DNA of 64,000 nucleotides from JdFR-22 sp964534325. Its GTDB lineage: Archaea; Halobacteriota; Archaeoglobi; Archaeoglobales; Archaeoglobaceae. The notes below the pieces were generated by a model that saw nothing but the letters and a program-made list of their open reading frames with translations, had not been told where the DNA came from and ran no database searches. Shown piece after piece: positions 8,607 through 16,587 of the stretch. Numbering within the stretch: the stretch's first letter is position 1; each line of letters starts with the position of its first letter. The DNA lies in contig CAZHOR010000014.1 in assembly GCA_964534325.1 (NCBI GenBank), positions 10,525 to 74,524 on the forward strand, read 5' to 3'. Made by a program: the position numbers and the translations under genes.

Positions 8607-9830
8607 TTAGATTATCTCTATGGGCCTTTGCTGATTGAACCCCGTTATTACTGCGATACTTCCTTTCAGCTCATGGTCCAGTTGTGAGTCGCCGGTATCC
8701 ACTCTAAGTTTTCCCATCTGCTGAAGTTTGTTTGTGGTGGCTATCACCAGAATATTTTCTTTTCCCACTTCTTTGATGACAGCTGGGCTTATCTGCTGGT
8801 TCCCTCTCCCCAATAAGAATCCCTGCCCGCCGATGGGAGTTACAACTATCTTTGCCCGTTTACCCTTTATGGTTGAGAGTATCTTATCTTCGTTAACGTC
8901 CTTGGCAACCAGCTTTCCGTTATGGACGATATCCACTCCCAGCAAACTCTTATCTATCCCCAGTATCCTGCTTAGGGCGTGAACGGTTGAGCCGGGGCCC
9001 AGAATGTAGATGTGGTCGCTGTTATCGTTCATCATGTGGTATAAGTGTTGGGCTATATCCATCTGGTTCTCCAGCTCGTCGCTCATGGTGGCCCGCTTCT
9101 TGGATTGCACCAGCCCTGGTTCAAAGGGTGTTGATAGGTAGCCTACAAGGTCTGCCGATAATCTGCCTTTTCTGAACTCGTCTTCGTCTATGTCCATTAT
9201 CTCCGTGGTGACCAGGGGTAGGCCGGTTCTGATATTCTTCATGATTATTTGGGCTGCGGATTGAGGGTTTACGGCGAAAACACCCGAATACATCTTGACT
9301 CCGGAGGGGACCCCTATTACCGGTAGATTGCATTTCAGTCCAATGTAAACGTCCCGAGCCGTTCCGTCACCTCCTACAAAGAGTAGCAGGTCGGCTTTTT
9401 GGGAAAGCAGGGATGCAGCCTCTCTGGTATCGTCTGCAGTGGTTTGAGAAGAAGTGGATGTGGACTTAGACCCCATCACTGTGGGCTCGAATCCGGCTTC
9501 TCTGGCTTCATTTTCTCCCATATCCCCGGGGTATGTCATCAAGTCGAAGGCGTTCTTCAGCTCCGAGAGGGCATTTAGTGTCTCTACAGCTCTTTTTGGG
9601 GATACTGGAACTGCTCCCAGTCTTCTGGCTTCATCAAGAATATCCTGACTGGTCCCTTTCAGGCCTACCCGCCCTCCCATTCCTGCGATGGGGTTCACTA
9701 TTAATCCTAATTTGATCTTTCTCGATAGACGGGTATATTCCTGATATCCGTGAGTAATCCCAAACCCATATAAAGACCTCAGTATTTTTTCTACTTCTTC
9801 CTGTTTATCTTCCATATTTACACTTGCCAT
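8607..9830 (-). CDS. ATP-NAD kinase-like protein (COG3199)
   Basis: A 407-residue diacylglycerol kinase/NAD kinase superfamily protein. LGLIVNPIAGMGGRVGLKG near residue 47 and FVGGDGTARD near 155-165 are the nucleotide-binding motifs, and the GGDGT core is intact. COG3199 members are predicted to phosphorylate NAD using ATP or polyphosphate and carry an extended C-terminal domain, as seen here. Divergent from trpB2 across a short promoter region. Confidence 0.85.
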   Translation of the reverse strand: MASVNMEDKQEEVEKILRSLYGFGITHGYQEYTRLSRKIKLGLIVNPIAGMGGRVGLKGTSQDILDEARRLGAVPVSPKRAVETLNALSELKNAFDLMTYPGDMGENEAREAGFEPTVMGSKSTSTSSQTTADDTREAASLLSQKADLLLFVGGDGTARDVYIGLKCNLPVIGVPSGVKMYSGVFAVNPQSAAQIIMKNIRTGLPLVTTEIMDIDEDEFRKGRLSADLVGYLSTPFEPGLVQSKKRATMSDELENQMDIAQHLYHMMNDNSDHIYILGPGSTVHALSRILGIDKSLLGVDIVHNGKLVAKDVNEDKILSTIKGKRAKIVVTPIGGQGFLLGRGNQQISPAVIKEVGKENILVIATTNKLQQMGKLRVDTGDSQLDHELKGSIAVITGFNQQRPIEII

Positions 9831-9861
9831 GATTATTGATATTATAGGGGTAAATACATTA

Positions 9862-9893
9862 ACTTTTTAAATGTTTAAGTAACTTTTCCACTC
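9862..9893 (+). promoter_or_regulatory. trpB2 promoter, probably leaderless
   Basis: An A/T-rich TATA-like tract (CTTTTTAAATG) is centred near 9869, about 25 bp before the trpB2 ATG at 9894. There is no Shine-Dalgarno in between, so transcription probably starts at or next to the start codon. Confidence 0.45.
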
Positions 9894-11291
9894 ATGTCCA
9901 CTACTACTAAGATACTACTGGATGAAGAAGAGATACCCAAGAAATGGTACAATATAAACCCCGATCTTCCTAAACCGCTACCACCACCTATTGATCCTTC
10001 TACCAAAGAACCGATCAAACCAGAGGCGCTGGAGAGGGTTTTTGCCAAAGAATTAATCAAACAGGAACTAAGTCAAGACCGCTGGATAGACATCCCGGAG
10101 GAAGTGCGTGACGTTTACAGGATCTGGAGGCCTGCACCTCTTATAAGGGCAGTTAAGCTTGAACAGAAGCTCAACACCCCTGCAAAGATCTACTATAAGT
10201 GGGAAGGTGTCAGCCCACCAGGCTCTCACAAGCCCAATACGGCTGTGGCTCAGGCGTACTACAACAAAAAACAGGGTATAGACAAGCTCAGCACCGAAAC
10301 CGGAGCTGGCCAATGGGGAAGTGCGCTGGCCTTCGGTGGAAGGATGTTCGACCTGGACATAACGGTTTATATGGTGAGGATAAGTTATGATCAAAAGCCC
10401 TACAGGAAGAGCATGATGACCATCTGGGACGCCAATGTGACCCCCAGCCCCAGCGAAAAAACCAGTTTTGGAAGAAGTTTGCTGGAAAAAGACCCCAACC
10501 ATCCGGGTAGCCTTGGTATAGCCATAAGCGAAGCCATTGAAGAGGCAGTTACCCACGAAGGAGTCAGATACACCCTGGGAAGTGTGCTGGGACACGTTAT
10601 TCTGCATCAGACCGTTCAGGGACTGGAATGCATAAAGCAATTCGAATCCATCGACGAGTACCCGGATATCGTTGCCGGATGTGTGGGAGGAGGAAGCAGC
10701 TTTTCAGGACTGACATTCCCCTTCTACCACCACAAGAACACTGGAAAAGCACCCAAAGACGTGCAATTCGTGGGCACCGAACCATCTTCATGTCCCACCC
10801 TCACCAAAGGAATTTACACCTACGATTTCGGTGATTCAGCCCAGATGACGCCTTTGCTGCCCATGTACTCACTCGGTTACGATTTCGTCCCACCACCCAT
10901 TCATGCCGGCGGTTTGAGATATCACGGAGATTCCCCTCCTCTATGCCTAATGGCAAAAGAGGGAGAGATGAGTGCCGTAGCCTACGACCAAACAGACGTC
11001 TTTGAAGCCGCGGTAATGTTCGCACAGACCGAGGGACACATACCGGCTCCCGAACCATCTCACACCATCAGATACGTCATCGACGAAGCAATGAGATGCA
11101 AACAAACTGGCGAGGAGAAAACGATTCTGTTCAACCTCTGCGGCCACGGACACTTCGACATGGGCGCATACAACGAGTACTTCGAAGGCAACCTCAAACC
11201 ATGGGAGTATCCTCAAGAGAAAGTGGAAGCATCCATCAAGAAAATGCAAGAAGACTTCCCGTGGATAAAAGACCTACCATACCTCAAATAA
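9894..11291 (+). CDS. trpB2: Tryptophan synthase beta chain, TrpB2 type
   Basis: A 465-residue PLP enzyme of the TrpB2 group common in archaea, which makes tryptophan from indole and serine or salvages indole. The PLP lysine lies in PPGSHKPNTA (about residue 113), followed by TETGAGQWGSALA and the phosphate-binding CVGGGSSFSGL. TrpB2 lacks the usual tight partnership with TrpA, and no trpA or other trp genes are next to it. Length and motifs match the family. Confidence 0.93.
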   Translation: MSTTTKILLDEEEIPKKWYNINPDLPKPLPPPIDPSTKEPIKPEALERVFAKELIKQELSQDRWIDIPEEVRDVYRIWRPAPLIRAVKLEQKLNTPAKIYYKWEGVSPPGSHKPNTAVAQAYYNKKQGIDKLSTETGAGQWGSALAFGGRMFDLDITVYMVRISYDQKPYRKSMMTIWDANVTPSPSEKTSFGRSLLEKDPNHPGSLGIAISEAIEEAVTHEGVRYTLGSVLGHVILHQTVQGLECIKQFESIDEYPDIVAGCVGGGSSFSGLTFPFYHHKNTGKAPKDVQFVGTEPSSCPTLTKGIYTYDFGDSAQMTPLLPMYSLGYDFVPPPIHAGGLRYHGDSPPLCLMAKEGEMSAVAYDQTDVFEAAVMFAQTEGHIPAPEPSHTIRYVIDEAMRCKQTGEEKTILFNLCGHGHFDMGAYNEYFEGNLKPWEYPQEKVEASIKKMQEDFPWIKDLPYLK

Positions 11292-11325
11292 CCCCACTTT
11301 TTTATTTTACCGTTACTTTACTGAT

Positions 11326-11646
11326 ATGCGATATGTGAAATCCATAATAAGGAAATAGCGGACTTTTTGCTGGACGAGTTGGGAGCTTGATTTCTCAAAA
11401 GCTGATGTTGCTAAAGAGATCGGGTCAAACTGGAAAACAGTAAACGAAATATGGCCTAAACTTGATTACTTTGTTCTTGTGGAATACACAAGGACAGTGA
11501 ACAGAGCTAAAATGTACAGAGTAAACAAAAACTCGCTAATGAAAACATTGAAGAAGTTAGATATGGAGATTCTATCTATTTTAGATGAAAAAGATGTTCA
11601 GGACACGGACACGGAACCTGAAGTTACTGTAGCCAACAAACCTTAG
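11326..11646 (+). pseudogene. Decayed winged-helix DNA-binding gene
   Basis: Three reading-frame segments join into one HTH-like protein. MRYVKSIIRK begins at 11326, KEIADFLLDELGA follows in another frame, and LDFSKADVAKEIG...KKLDMEILSILDEKD continues to the stop at 11644-11646. The segment ADVAKEIGSNWKTVNEIW reads as a helix-turn-helix. No single frame has both a start and the whole domain, so one or two indels are needed. A T-rich tract near 11300 could be its old promoter. Either a decaying regulator or sequence error; gene identity is uncertain. Confidence 0.4.
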
Positions 11647-11838
11647 AATTAGAACTCGCAACAATATTTATTCCAACCATGAAATTTTGCGACCCTGGCT
11701 CGAGCGCAATAGAAATTACAATTTCTTCCAACAATAGAAATTATAGTGGAATGGAGTGGAACGGGAATCATGAGGTGAAAATTAGAAATTACGACCCCCC
11801 TTCTCTCTGCCAGTGGTGAACCCGAAAATCCTTCCTGC
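11647..11838. other. Gene-free spacer before the tandem repeats
   Basis: A/T-rich spacer with no credible ORF. It holds three near copies of AGAAATTA(C/T) at about 11710-11800, one of them forming the short palindrome AGAAATTACAATTTCT. I see no tRNA or coding signal. It joins the decayed HTH gene to the 148-bp repeats, so the whole 11.3-12.2 kb stretch looks like a degraded insertion site. Confidence 0.4.
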
Positions 11839-12185
11839 AGAGAGGGTTGGAAGAAAGATCAGAAGGTACACTAGAGAATATGATCTCCCCCAGCTTCAGA
11901 AAGCTGGACCATCACAAGGAGGTATTTCGCTTCGCTCAATACTTCCCTAATGTACTTCTAGTGTAATTTCTGAAAAATCTACTTCAAGAGAGGGTTGGAA
12001 GAAAGATCAGAAGGTACACTAGAGAATATGATCTCCCCCAGCTTCAGAAAGCTGGACCATCACAAGGAGGTATTTCGCTTCGCTCAATACTTCCCTAATG
12101 TACTTCTAGTGTAATTTCTGAAAAATCTACTTCAAGAGAGGGTTGGAAGAAAGATCAGAAGGTACACTAGAGAATATGATCTCCC
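11839..12185. repeat. Perfect 148-bp tandem repeat, 2.3 copies, with nested hairpins
   Basis: Copy 1 is 11839-11986, copy 2 is 11987-12134, and a partial third copy is 12135-12185. By eye the two full copies are identical. Each holds a 7-bp hairpin with a 4-nt loop (CCAGCTT CAGA AAGCTGG, 11890-11907 in copy 1) and a 9-bp stem with one G-U pair (11918-11926 with 11938-11946). A long-range stem encloses both: AGAA..TACACTAGA (11861-11875) pairs with TCTAGTGTA..TTCT (11957-11971). A second inverted repeat, AGATCA/TGATCT (11856-11861, 11881-11886), competes with it. No ORF spans the unit. It could be a structured RNA, a MITE-like element or a protein-binding array. Confidence 0.85.
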
Positions 12186-12240
12186 TCCCATACTTTCAGG
12201 TCACTCGTGTTGGTTATCTTCACTTTGACATATCCCTTAT

Positions 12241-12771
12241 ATGCGCTTCAATGTGAGCTGGGTGGGGAGGTGTATTCGGTGGAGCTTCCTCAAATGTTTA
12301 TATCCCCAGTCAGAAGAGTTCGATCAAGGGAAACTCGAAATCGGTCTGTGGGCAGAGAGGGTTGCCCGGCAGAAGCTGGATCCATATTACCCTAGAAGGG
12401 GTAGGAACAAGCATCTGCATTTCCAGGGTTTCATTTTATCCGGTAGGGCTGATTTCGTTGTTAAGGGTTATGTTGTGGAGGTCAAGAAGTCCAACCTCAG
12501 GTATAAGAGGCCGGAATGGTTTGCCCAGCTCAACCTATATCTTTTGATGGAGAATAAGGAACTTGGAATGCTGCTTGAGGTGGGAGACGAGAGGTCCAGG
12601 ATTACCAGGGTTAAGTTCTCTCCCCGGCTGGCAAAGGAAAGTATTGAATATTTCTGGCTCCTAAGGAATTATGTAGGGGAACACAAGATACCTAAAGTAC
12701 CCAGAAGCAGGAGTTGCTGGTTCTGCGGTTATAAAACTCTCTGCATGAAAATGGGTAAAGAAGGTGAATAA
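12241..12771 (+). CDS. Cas4/PD-(D/E)XK-like Fe-S nuclease
   Basis: A 176-residue protein with the Cas4-type layout: an N-terminal cysteine region (WSFLKCLYP), a nuclease core GRADFVV...VVEVKKS supplying the D and E-x-K catalytic residues, QLNLYLLM (RecB motif III-like, Q-x(3)-Y), and C-terminal CWFCGYKTLC for a 4Fe-4S cluster. No cas genes or CRISPR array are in the window, so it is probably a stand-alone Cas4-like DNA repair exonuclease. It ends one base before the ATG of the eIF-2B-like gene, implying an operon. No Shine-Dalgarno precedes its ATG. Confidence 0.78.
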   Translation: MRFNVSWVGRCIRWSFLKCLYPQSEEFDQGKLEIGLWAERVARQKLDPYYPRRGRNKHLHFQGFILSGRADFVVKGYVVEVKKSNLRYKRPEWFAQLNLYLLMENKELGMLLEVGDERSRITRVKFSPRLAKESIEYFWLLRNYVGEHKIPKVPRSRSCWFCGYKTLCMKMGKEGE

Positions 12772-12772
12772 A

Positions 12773-13501
12773 ATGGGTCCTGAAGATGAAGATGAAGCTG
12801 AAAGTGCATTTGAAGTTGCAGAGATGCTCAAAGATATCGTTGAGGATAAGAGGAGCGGCTCATCCAGAATATTGAACAAGACCCTGGATCTGCTGGAGGT
12901 AGTTGAAGAAGAAAAACGCAGTGAGATTATGGGCATAATAGTTAACGCTCACCCCTCTATGGCCGGCCTCTCCAACTTGTTGGGTACTATAGGTGAGAAG
13001 ACCGTAAAAGAAGTTAAAGAAGAGATCGAGCAAAGCAATAACAGAACCATTAAAAACCTGCAGGAGCTGGTGAAGGGTAAGTCGGTTGTTGCCATGAGCA
13101 GGAGCCATATAACCGAGCAGGGCATGGTGACTGCCTCAAAGATAATAGTATTATTATCCGAGCCCGGAGGAGAGGGAAGAGACACCGCCAATTATCTGGA
13201 GGAGCAGAGGATTAAGGTAGAGACCGTTTTTGATGCTGAAATGGGTTACGCTGTCAGGGAGTGCGATATGGTTGTGGTGGGAGCGGACACCCTTCTACCC
13301 CACGGATTCGTGAATAAGGTGGGGACCTTGCCTCTGGCATTGACCGCCAGACACTTCGCTTCACCATTTTATGTTGCAGCTCCATCCTACAAAGCTGCAC
13401 GCGAAGGTAAGGTAAAGGAACCCTTTGAATTCACGCCCTCTGACCTTGTTACTGCCGTGATAACGGAAAGAGGAAAATTAGAGCTTGAGAACCTGTTTTA
13501 A
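12773..13501 (+). CDS. eIF-2B alpha/beta/delta-like protein
   Basis: A 242-residue member of the eIF-2B/ribose-1,5-bisphosphate isomerase/MtnA fold. The C-terminal half shows VVVGADTLLPHGFVNKVGTLPLALTARH, the conserved GAD and N-K-x-GT ligand region. It is shorter than R15P isomerase (over 300 residues) and has a helical N-terminus with low similarity. Archaeal relatives are usually annotated as initiation factor 2B-like; the true substrate may be a sugar phosphate. The ATG at 12773 follows AAGGTG and abuts the Cas4-like stop. Confidence 0.75.
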   Translation: MGPEDEDEAESAFEVAEMLKDIVEDKRSGSSRILNKTLDLLEVVEEEKRSEIMGIIVNAHPSMAGLSNLLGTIGEKTVKEVKEEIEQSNNRTIKNLQELVKGKSVVAMSRSHITEQGMVTASKIIVLLSEPGGEGRDTANYLEEQRIKVETVFDAEMGYAVRECDMVVVGADTLLPHGFVNKVGTLPLALTARHFASPFYVAAPSYKAAREGKVKEPFEFTPSDLVTAVITERGKLELENLF

Positions 13502-13523
13502 CTGTTTTTAGCTATAATTCAAG

Positions 13524-14480
13524 CTAAACCAGTTCTTTGAGGTCCATTTTGCTGTAGAGGATTTTGGCGTCCTCAATCCCATTGAATTGCATTACGTTAT
13601 TCTTTATCTCTTCGATGGGGTCTTTGTTTACGGCGTGGACCATAAAGTAGATGGGGTATTCCCAGTTACCGATGATCTTCCTCTCTACAAGATGAGTTAT
13701 CTGGGGGACATTGTCCAGGAGCCGGAAGATTATTTCGTTGATATTCTCTCCGGGCTTAATCACCGTCATCCCGTTTTCCTGGATGCCGATCTTTCTTTCG
13801 GAGAGGACTCCGCTGAAGTCTCTAAAAACTCCCTTCTCTATCAGCTCTTTTATCAGGTCAACGATCTCTTCTTCAGAGTAGCCGTATCCGTTCAATCTCT
13901 TGAAGGGTTTCTCTTCAACGGGCAGGTCGCCAAGCTGTTTGAGTAGATTGATGTCCAGACCCAGGTCATCCACATAAGGCACTTCTTCCTGCTCGCCACC
14001 TTTGTTGCTCCACGAGACCCCCTTGTAGAGGTCGTATTTCACGTCCATCTTGTACACCCGTCGGGTGGGAAGAATAACGTAATTTTGGACCCCGCATCTC
14101 TTCATCAGCTCGTGGGTGTTCTCCACCACTTCTTCCTCACTTCTGGCTTTGATGGTGAACCACACGTTGTACAACTCATTCTCTCTCCAGAAATTGTGTT
14201 TGGGGTTTACACTGTTGATCAGACTTGCCACGTCTCTGATCCTGTTCTCTTCAACAGATGCACCGACCAGTGCGGCTTTCCCGGTCAGCTTGAGAGCCCT
14301 GTAGTTCAAGTCGGCCCCTATCCTCTTGATCACGCCTTCTTGCTTGAATTTCTTGATGGTTTTGAACAAGAAATCCTTGTCGCGATGTACCTCGTCCACC
14401 AGGTCGACAAAGGGGTTCGCTGTTAAGGGGAGGCCATATTGTAAAGCCATTAAGATTTTCTTTTCTTCAGGATTGAACAT
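13524..14480 (-). CDS. ahbAB: Siroheme decarboxylase, fused AhbA-AhbB
   Basis: A 318-residue protein made of two AsnC/Lrp-like halves. Residues 1-150 have an HTH-like start (IKKFKQEGVIKRIGADLNYRALKLTG) and a ferredoxin-like domain; residues 180-318 repeat the plan (LIEKGVFRDFSGVLSERKIG). Such proteins decarboxylate siroheme to didecarboxysiroheme in the archaeal alternative haem pathway. Ahb enzymes are often two separate subunits, and here both halves lie in one chain. The neighbouring gene makes siroheme precursors, and a multihaem cytochrome elsewhere in the window needs haem. Confidence 0.85.
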   Translation of the reverse strand: MFNPEEKKILMALQYGLPLTANPFVDLVDEVHRDKDFLFKTIKKFKQEGVIKRIGADLNYRALKLTGKAALVGASVEENRIRDVASLINSVNPKHNFWRENELYNVWFTIKARSEEEVVENTHELMKRCGVQNYVILPTRRVYKMDVKYDLYKGVSWSNKGGEQEEVPYVDDLGLDINLLKQLGDLPVEEKPFKRLNGYGYSEEEIVDLIKELIEKGVFRDFSGVLSERKIGIQENGMTVIKPGENINEIIFRLLDNVPQITHLVERKIIGNWEYPIYFMVHAVNKDPIEEIKNNVMQFNGIEDAKILYSKMDLKELV

Positions 14481-14500
14481 AGCAGATCTCCTTCAATAAT

Positions 14501-15202
14501 TCAGAACTGGATCCTCACAGAGCTTTCGTCGATTTCTCTTTCTCCGGAGGAGTATTCGTCTACCAGCTTTTCTGCCAGCTTTCTGGCGCCTTCTACGTCT
14601 TCTTCCTTTATAAGTCTCCTGAACTCTTCATCGTCGGCGATGACAAAATAAAGTTTCATCCTCATCTGCACTGGAACTTCTTTGGATTTCATGTACTTTT
14701 TCAGGTGATGCATGGCCTTTAAGAAGTATATGGTCTCCTCATCTTCTTCCAGAACCTTCTGGAACTCGTCCCTAACTTTTCTGGCCACCACACCACTCTT
14801 GCCTTCTGTAGTAACAGCGTATCTGATACCCTCGACATCACCCTCGAAGGGAACAACCACTTCAGTCCTGTTGGCATCGTTTGCCAGGTTGACCAGAGCC
14901 TTATGTTTTCTGGCCAGCTCTTCCACTATGTTGTTTATGTCCAGATTGCCTATGGCTACGGTGACCAGATCACACCACTCTATTAAGGGCTCCAGGACAT
15001 TTCTGTCGAAAGCATCTCCTTCTATAAGCTCGACTTTGCCTTCTTTAGATAGTCCTTTGAGATCTTCATTGAAATCAATGCTGAGAACCTTAACCTTCGC
15101 CCCGGCATCAAAGAATTTCCTTGCTCTGGAGGCTCCTACACCCCCACCGCCGATGGTGAGAATTTTCTTCCCTTCAAGTTCTATGAACAACGGTATTCTC
15201 AT
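14501..15202 (-). CDS. Precorrin-2 dehydrogenase / siroheme synthase
   Basis: A 233-residue Met8p/CysG-N type protein with an N-terminal Rossmann motif (ILTIGGGGVGASRARKFFDAGA) that binds NAD. It is followed by LVTVAIGNLDINNIV and the dimerisation region. It oxidises precorrin-2 to sirohydrochlorin and may also insert iron. It lies 20 bp upstream of the siroheme decarboxylase gene on the same strand, forming a two-gene siroheme-to-haem unit. Length is normal for the archaeal stand-alone form. Confidence 0.9.
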   Translation of the reverse strand: MRIPLFIELEGKKILTIGGGGVGASRARKFFDAGAKVKVLSIDFNEDLKGLSKEGKVELIEGDAFDRNVLEPLIEWCDLVTVAIGNLDINNIVEELARKHKALVNLANDANRTEVVVPFEGDVEGIRYAVTTEGKSGVVARKVRDEFQKVLEEDEETIYFLKAMHHLKKYMKSKEVPVQMRMKLYFVIADDEEFRRLIKEEDVEGARKLAEKLVDEYSSGEREIDESSVRIQF

Positions 15203-15508
15203 TAGGTTTTAGAGAGGTCAAAAAGTTAAAAATGTTTCTATCACCCAATGAATTCAAATTCAATTTAATAATGCTCATCAATATTCGCTGTAGACATCTT
15301 ATTCTCCCCGGAGAGCTCCGCATCAAGCAGTCCTTCAAGTATGCTCCATATATATCCCAAAATCATCCAGCACATCCCGATTTCAGATACTCTTTTTTAG
15401 TCTCCTGTAACCACGCACTAAAGATCAATCATTTTGCCGCTTGTCCCACTACCGTCATAGGATTACAGAGAAGAATTGTAAAGTGTGGAGGTTAAATACA
15501 GGTCATTA
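15203..15508. other. Intergenic, no convincing gene
   Basis: About 300 bp between the siroheme genes and tatC. A short minus-strand frame reads MCWMILGYIWSILEGLLD... and could be a small membrane peptide, but it has no clear ribosome binding site. The 87-codon plus-strand frame here has no recognisable character. I call neither. Confidence 0.3.
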
Positions 15509-16255
15509 TCATACTTGCTGTTTTATTTTGTCTCTATGGATTATTCTGATGACGATGATGCTGATCTCAAAGAAGATTATCATCGGTATGGAGATTATGG
15601 TTTGAGTGAAGATGTCGGGTGGAGTTATAATGGCTCCCAGCAAGAAAAAGGATACAAAGAGATGTCTCCTGTAGTAGGTGAGTGTCTGGAACTGGACCAC
15701 GTTATATCCTATGAGGAAAGTCATAATAAGCGGCATCTGAAAGATAACTCCGAATATCACCAGCAGAAGGACCACAAAGCTGATGAACTCTGCTATGGAG
15801 TAGTAAGCCAGCACACCTTGAGCAGCGGCCATTTCGTACAGATACGTGAGGAAGAACTGCAGAATATTATAGCCATAGATGACTCCAGCGGAGAATAAAA
15901 TGACAGAGACAACGCTGTACCTGAATGCAGTACCTTTCTTAACTTCCACGTTGGAAAGGATCTCCGTTCTCTCTCTAAGGGCTTTGTACATGAGGACAAA
16001 GATGTAAGGAATTACTGCTACCACACCAAATATCAGCGAGATCTTCAGCTTGAGTATCATCCCCTCCAGAGGGCGGGTGTAAATTATTTCTGCGCCCACG
16101 GGAAGTAGATCGGCAACCAACCTGGTTATCACGGTATCAGAAAAGAACACGAAAGTAACCGCCCAAACTATTCCCATGACCACTACGATCTTTACGATCT
16201 TCATTCGGAGTGCCACAAGAATCTCTGCGACTTCACTAGTGGTAAAATCTGCCAT
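15509..16255 (-). CDS. tatC: Sec-independent translocase TatC
   Basis: A 248-residue polytopic membrane protein with six hydrophobic segments. It shows the TatC features: an N-terminal region ending LVALRMKIVKIVV, a periplasmic loop, FRYSVVSVILFSAGVIYGYNILQFFL, and LGAIITPPDIFTQ near the fifth span. TatC recognises twin-arginine signals of folded cofactor proteins, which fits the TorD-like chaperone at the start of the window. No tatA is recognisable beside it. Confidence 0.92.
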   Translation of the reverse strand: MADFTTSEVAEILVALRMKIVKIVVVMGIVWAVTFVFFSDTVITRLVADLLPVGAEIIYTRPLEGMILKLKISLIFGVVAVIPYIFVLMYKALRERTEILSNVEVKKGTAFRYSVVSVILFSAGVIYGYNILQFFLTYLYEMAAAQGVLAYYSIAEFISFVVLLLVIFGVIFQMPLIMTFLIGYNVVQFQTLTYYRRHLFVSFFLLGAIITPPDIFTQTIISIPMIIFFEISIIVIRIIHRDKIKQQV

Positions 16256-16444
16256 TAATCCCTGTTAATAAACTGTATATTTAAAACTTGGTGTCAAAAA
16301 CATGACAACTCAACTATAAAATAACTCTATCAACCTCACCGCACCAGCTTCAGCCCCTGTGAGCATTATGAGTTTAGTCCATGTTCACTAACCACAGTTT
16401 ACCTACCAAAATTTTTTATCCCCGTACCGAGTATATATTTAAAA

Positions 16445-16517
16445 GCCGCCGTGGCTCAGCTGGCAGAGCGAGTGATTCGTAATCACTAAGTCGCGGGTTC
16501 AAGTCCCGCCGGCGGCT
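16445..16517 (+). tRNA. tRNA-Thr (anticodon CGT)
   Basis: A 73-nt cloverleaf without intron. The acceptor stem GCCGCCG (16445-16451) pairs with CGGCGGC (16510-16516), with T as discriminator base. The anticodon stem AGTGA/TCACT holds the loop TTCGTAA with CGT at 16478-16480. The T arm is GCGGG-TTCAAGT-CCCGC. CCA is not encoded. A TATA-like tract (ATTTTTTATC) lies about 25-35 bp upstream. Confidence 0.96.
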
Positions 16518-16587
16518 TATCCTTTGTATCAGTGATTTATTTCAACTTTCTTTTTATGGTTGTGTCGCTGGTCTGTCAGATAAAGAT

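Noticed and set aside
10068..10640. 190-codon minus-strand frame inside trpB2
   Set aside because: It overlaps a conserved enzyme gene completely and its translation has no recognisable features.
11839..12185. CRISPR-like array
   Set aside because: The repeat unit is 148 bp with no unique spacers between copies, so it is a tandem duplication, not a CRISPR.
12241..12771. Cas4 as part of a CRISPR-Cas locus
   Set aside because: No cas1, cas2, effector genes or array in the window; a stand-alone Cas4-like nuclease is simpler.
15232..15495. 87-codon plus-strand frame between siroheme synthase and tatC
   Set aside because: No ribosome binding site, no domain, and composition unlike the neighbours.
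15485..15898. 137-codon plus-strand frame over tatC
   Set aside because: It is the complement of TatC membrane segments, which give acidic antisense frames by codon bias.
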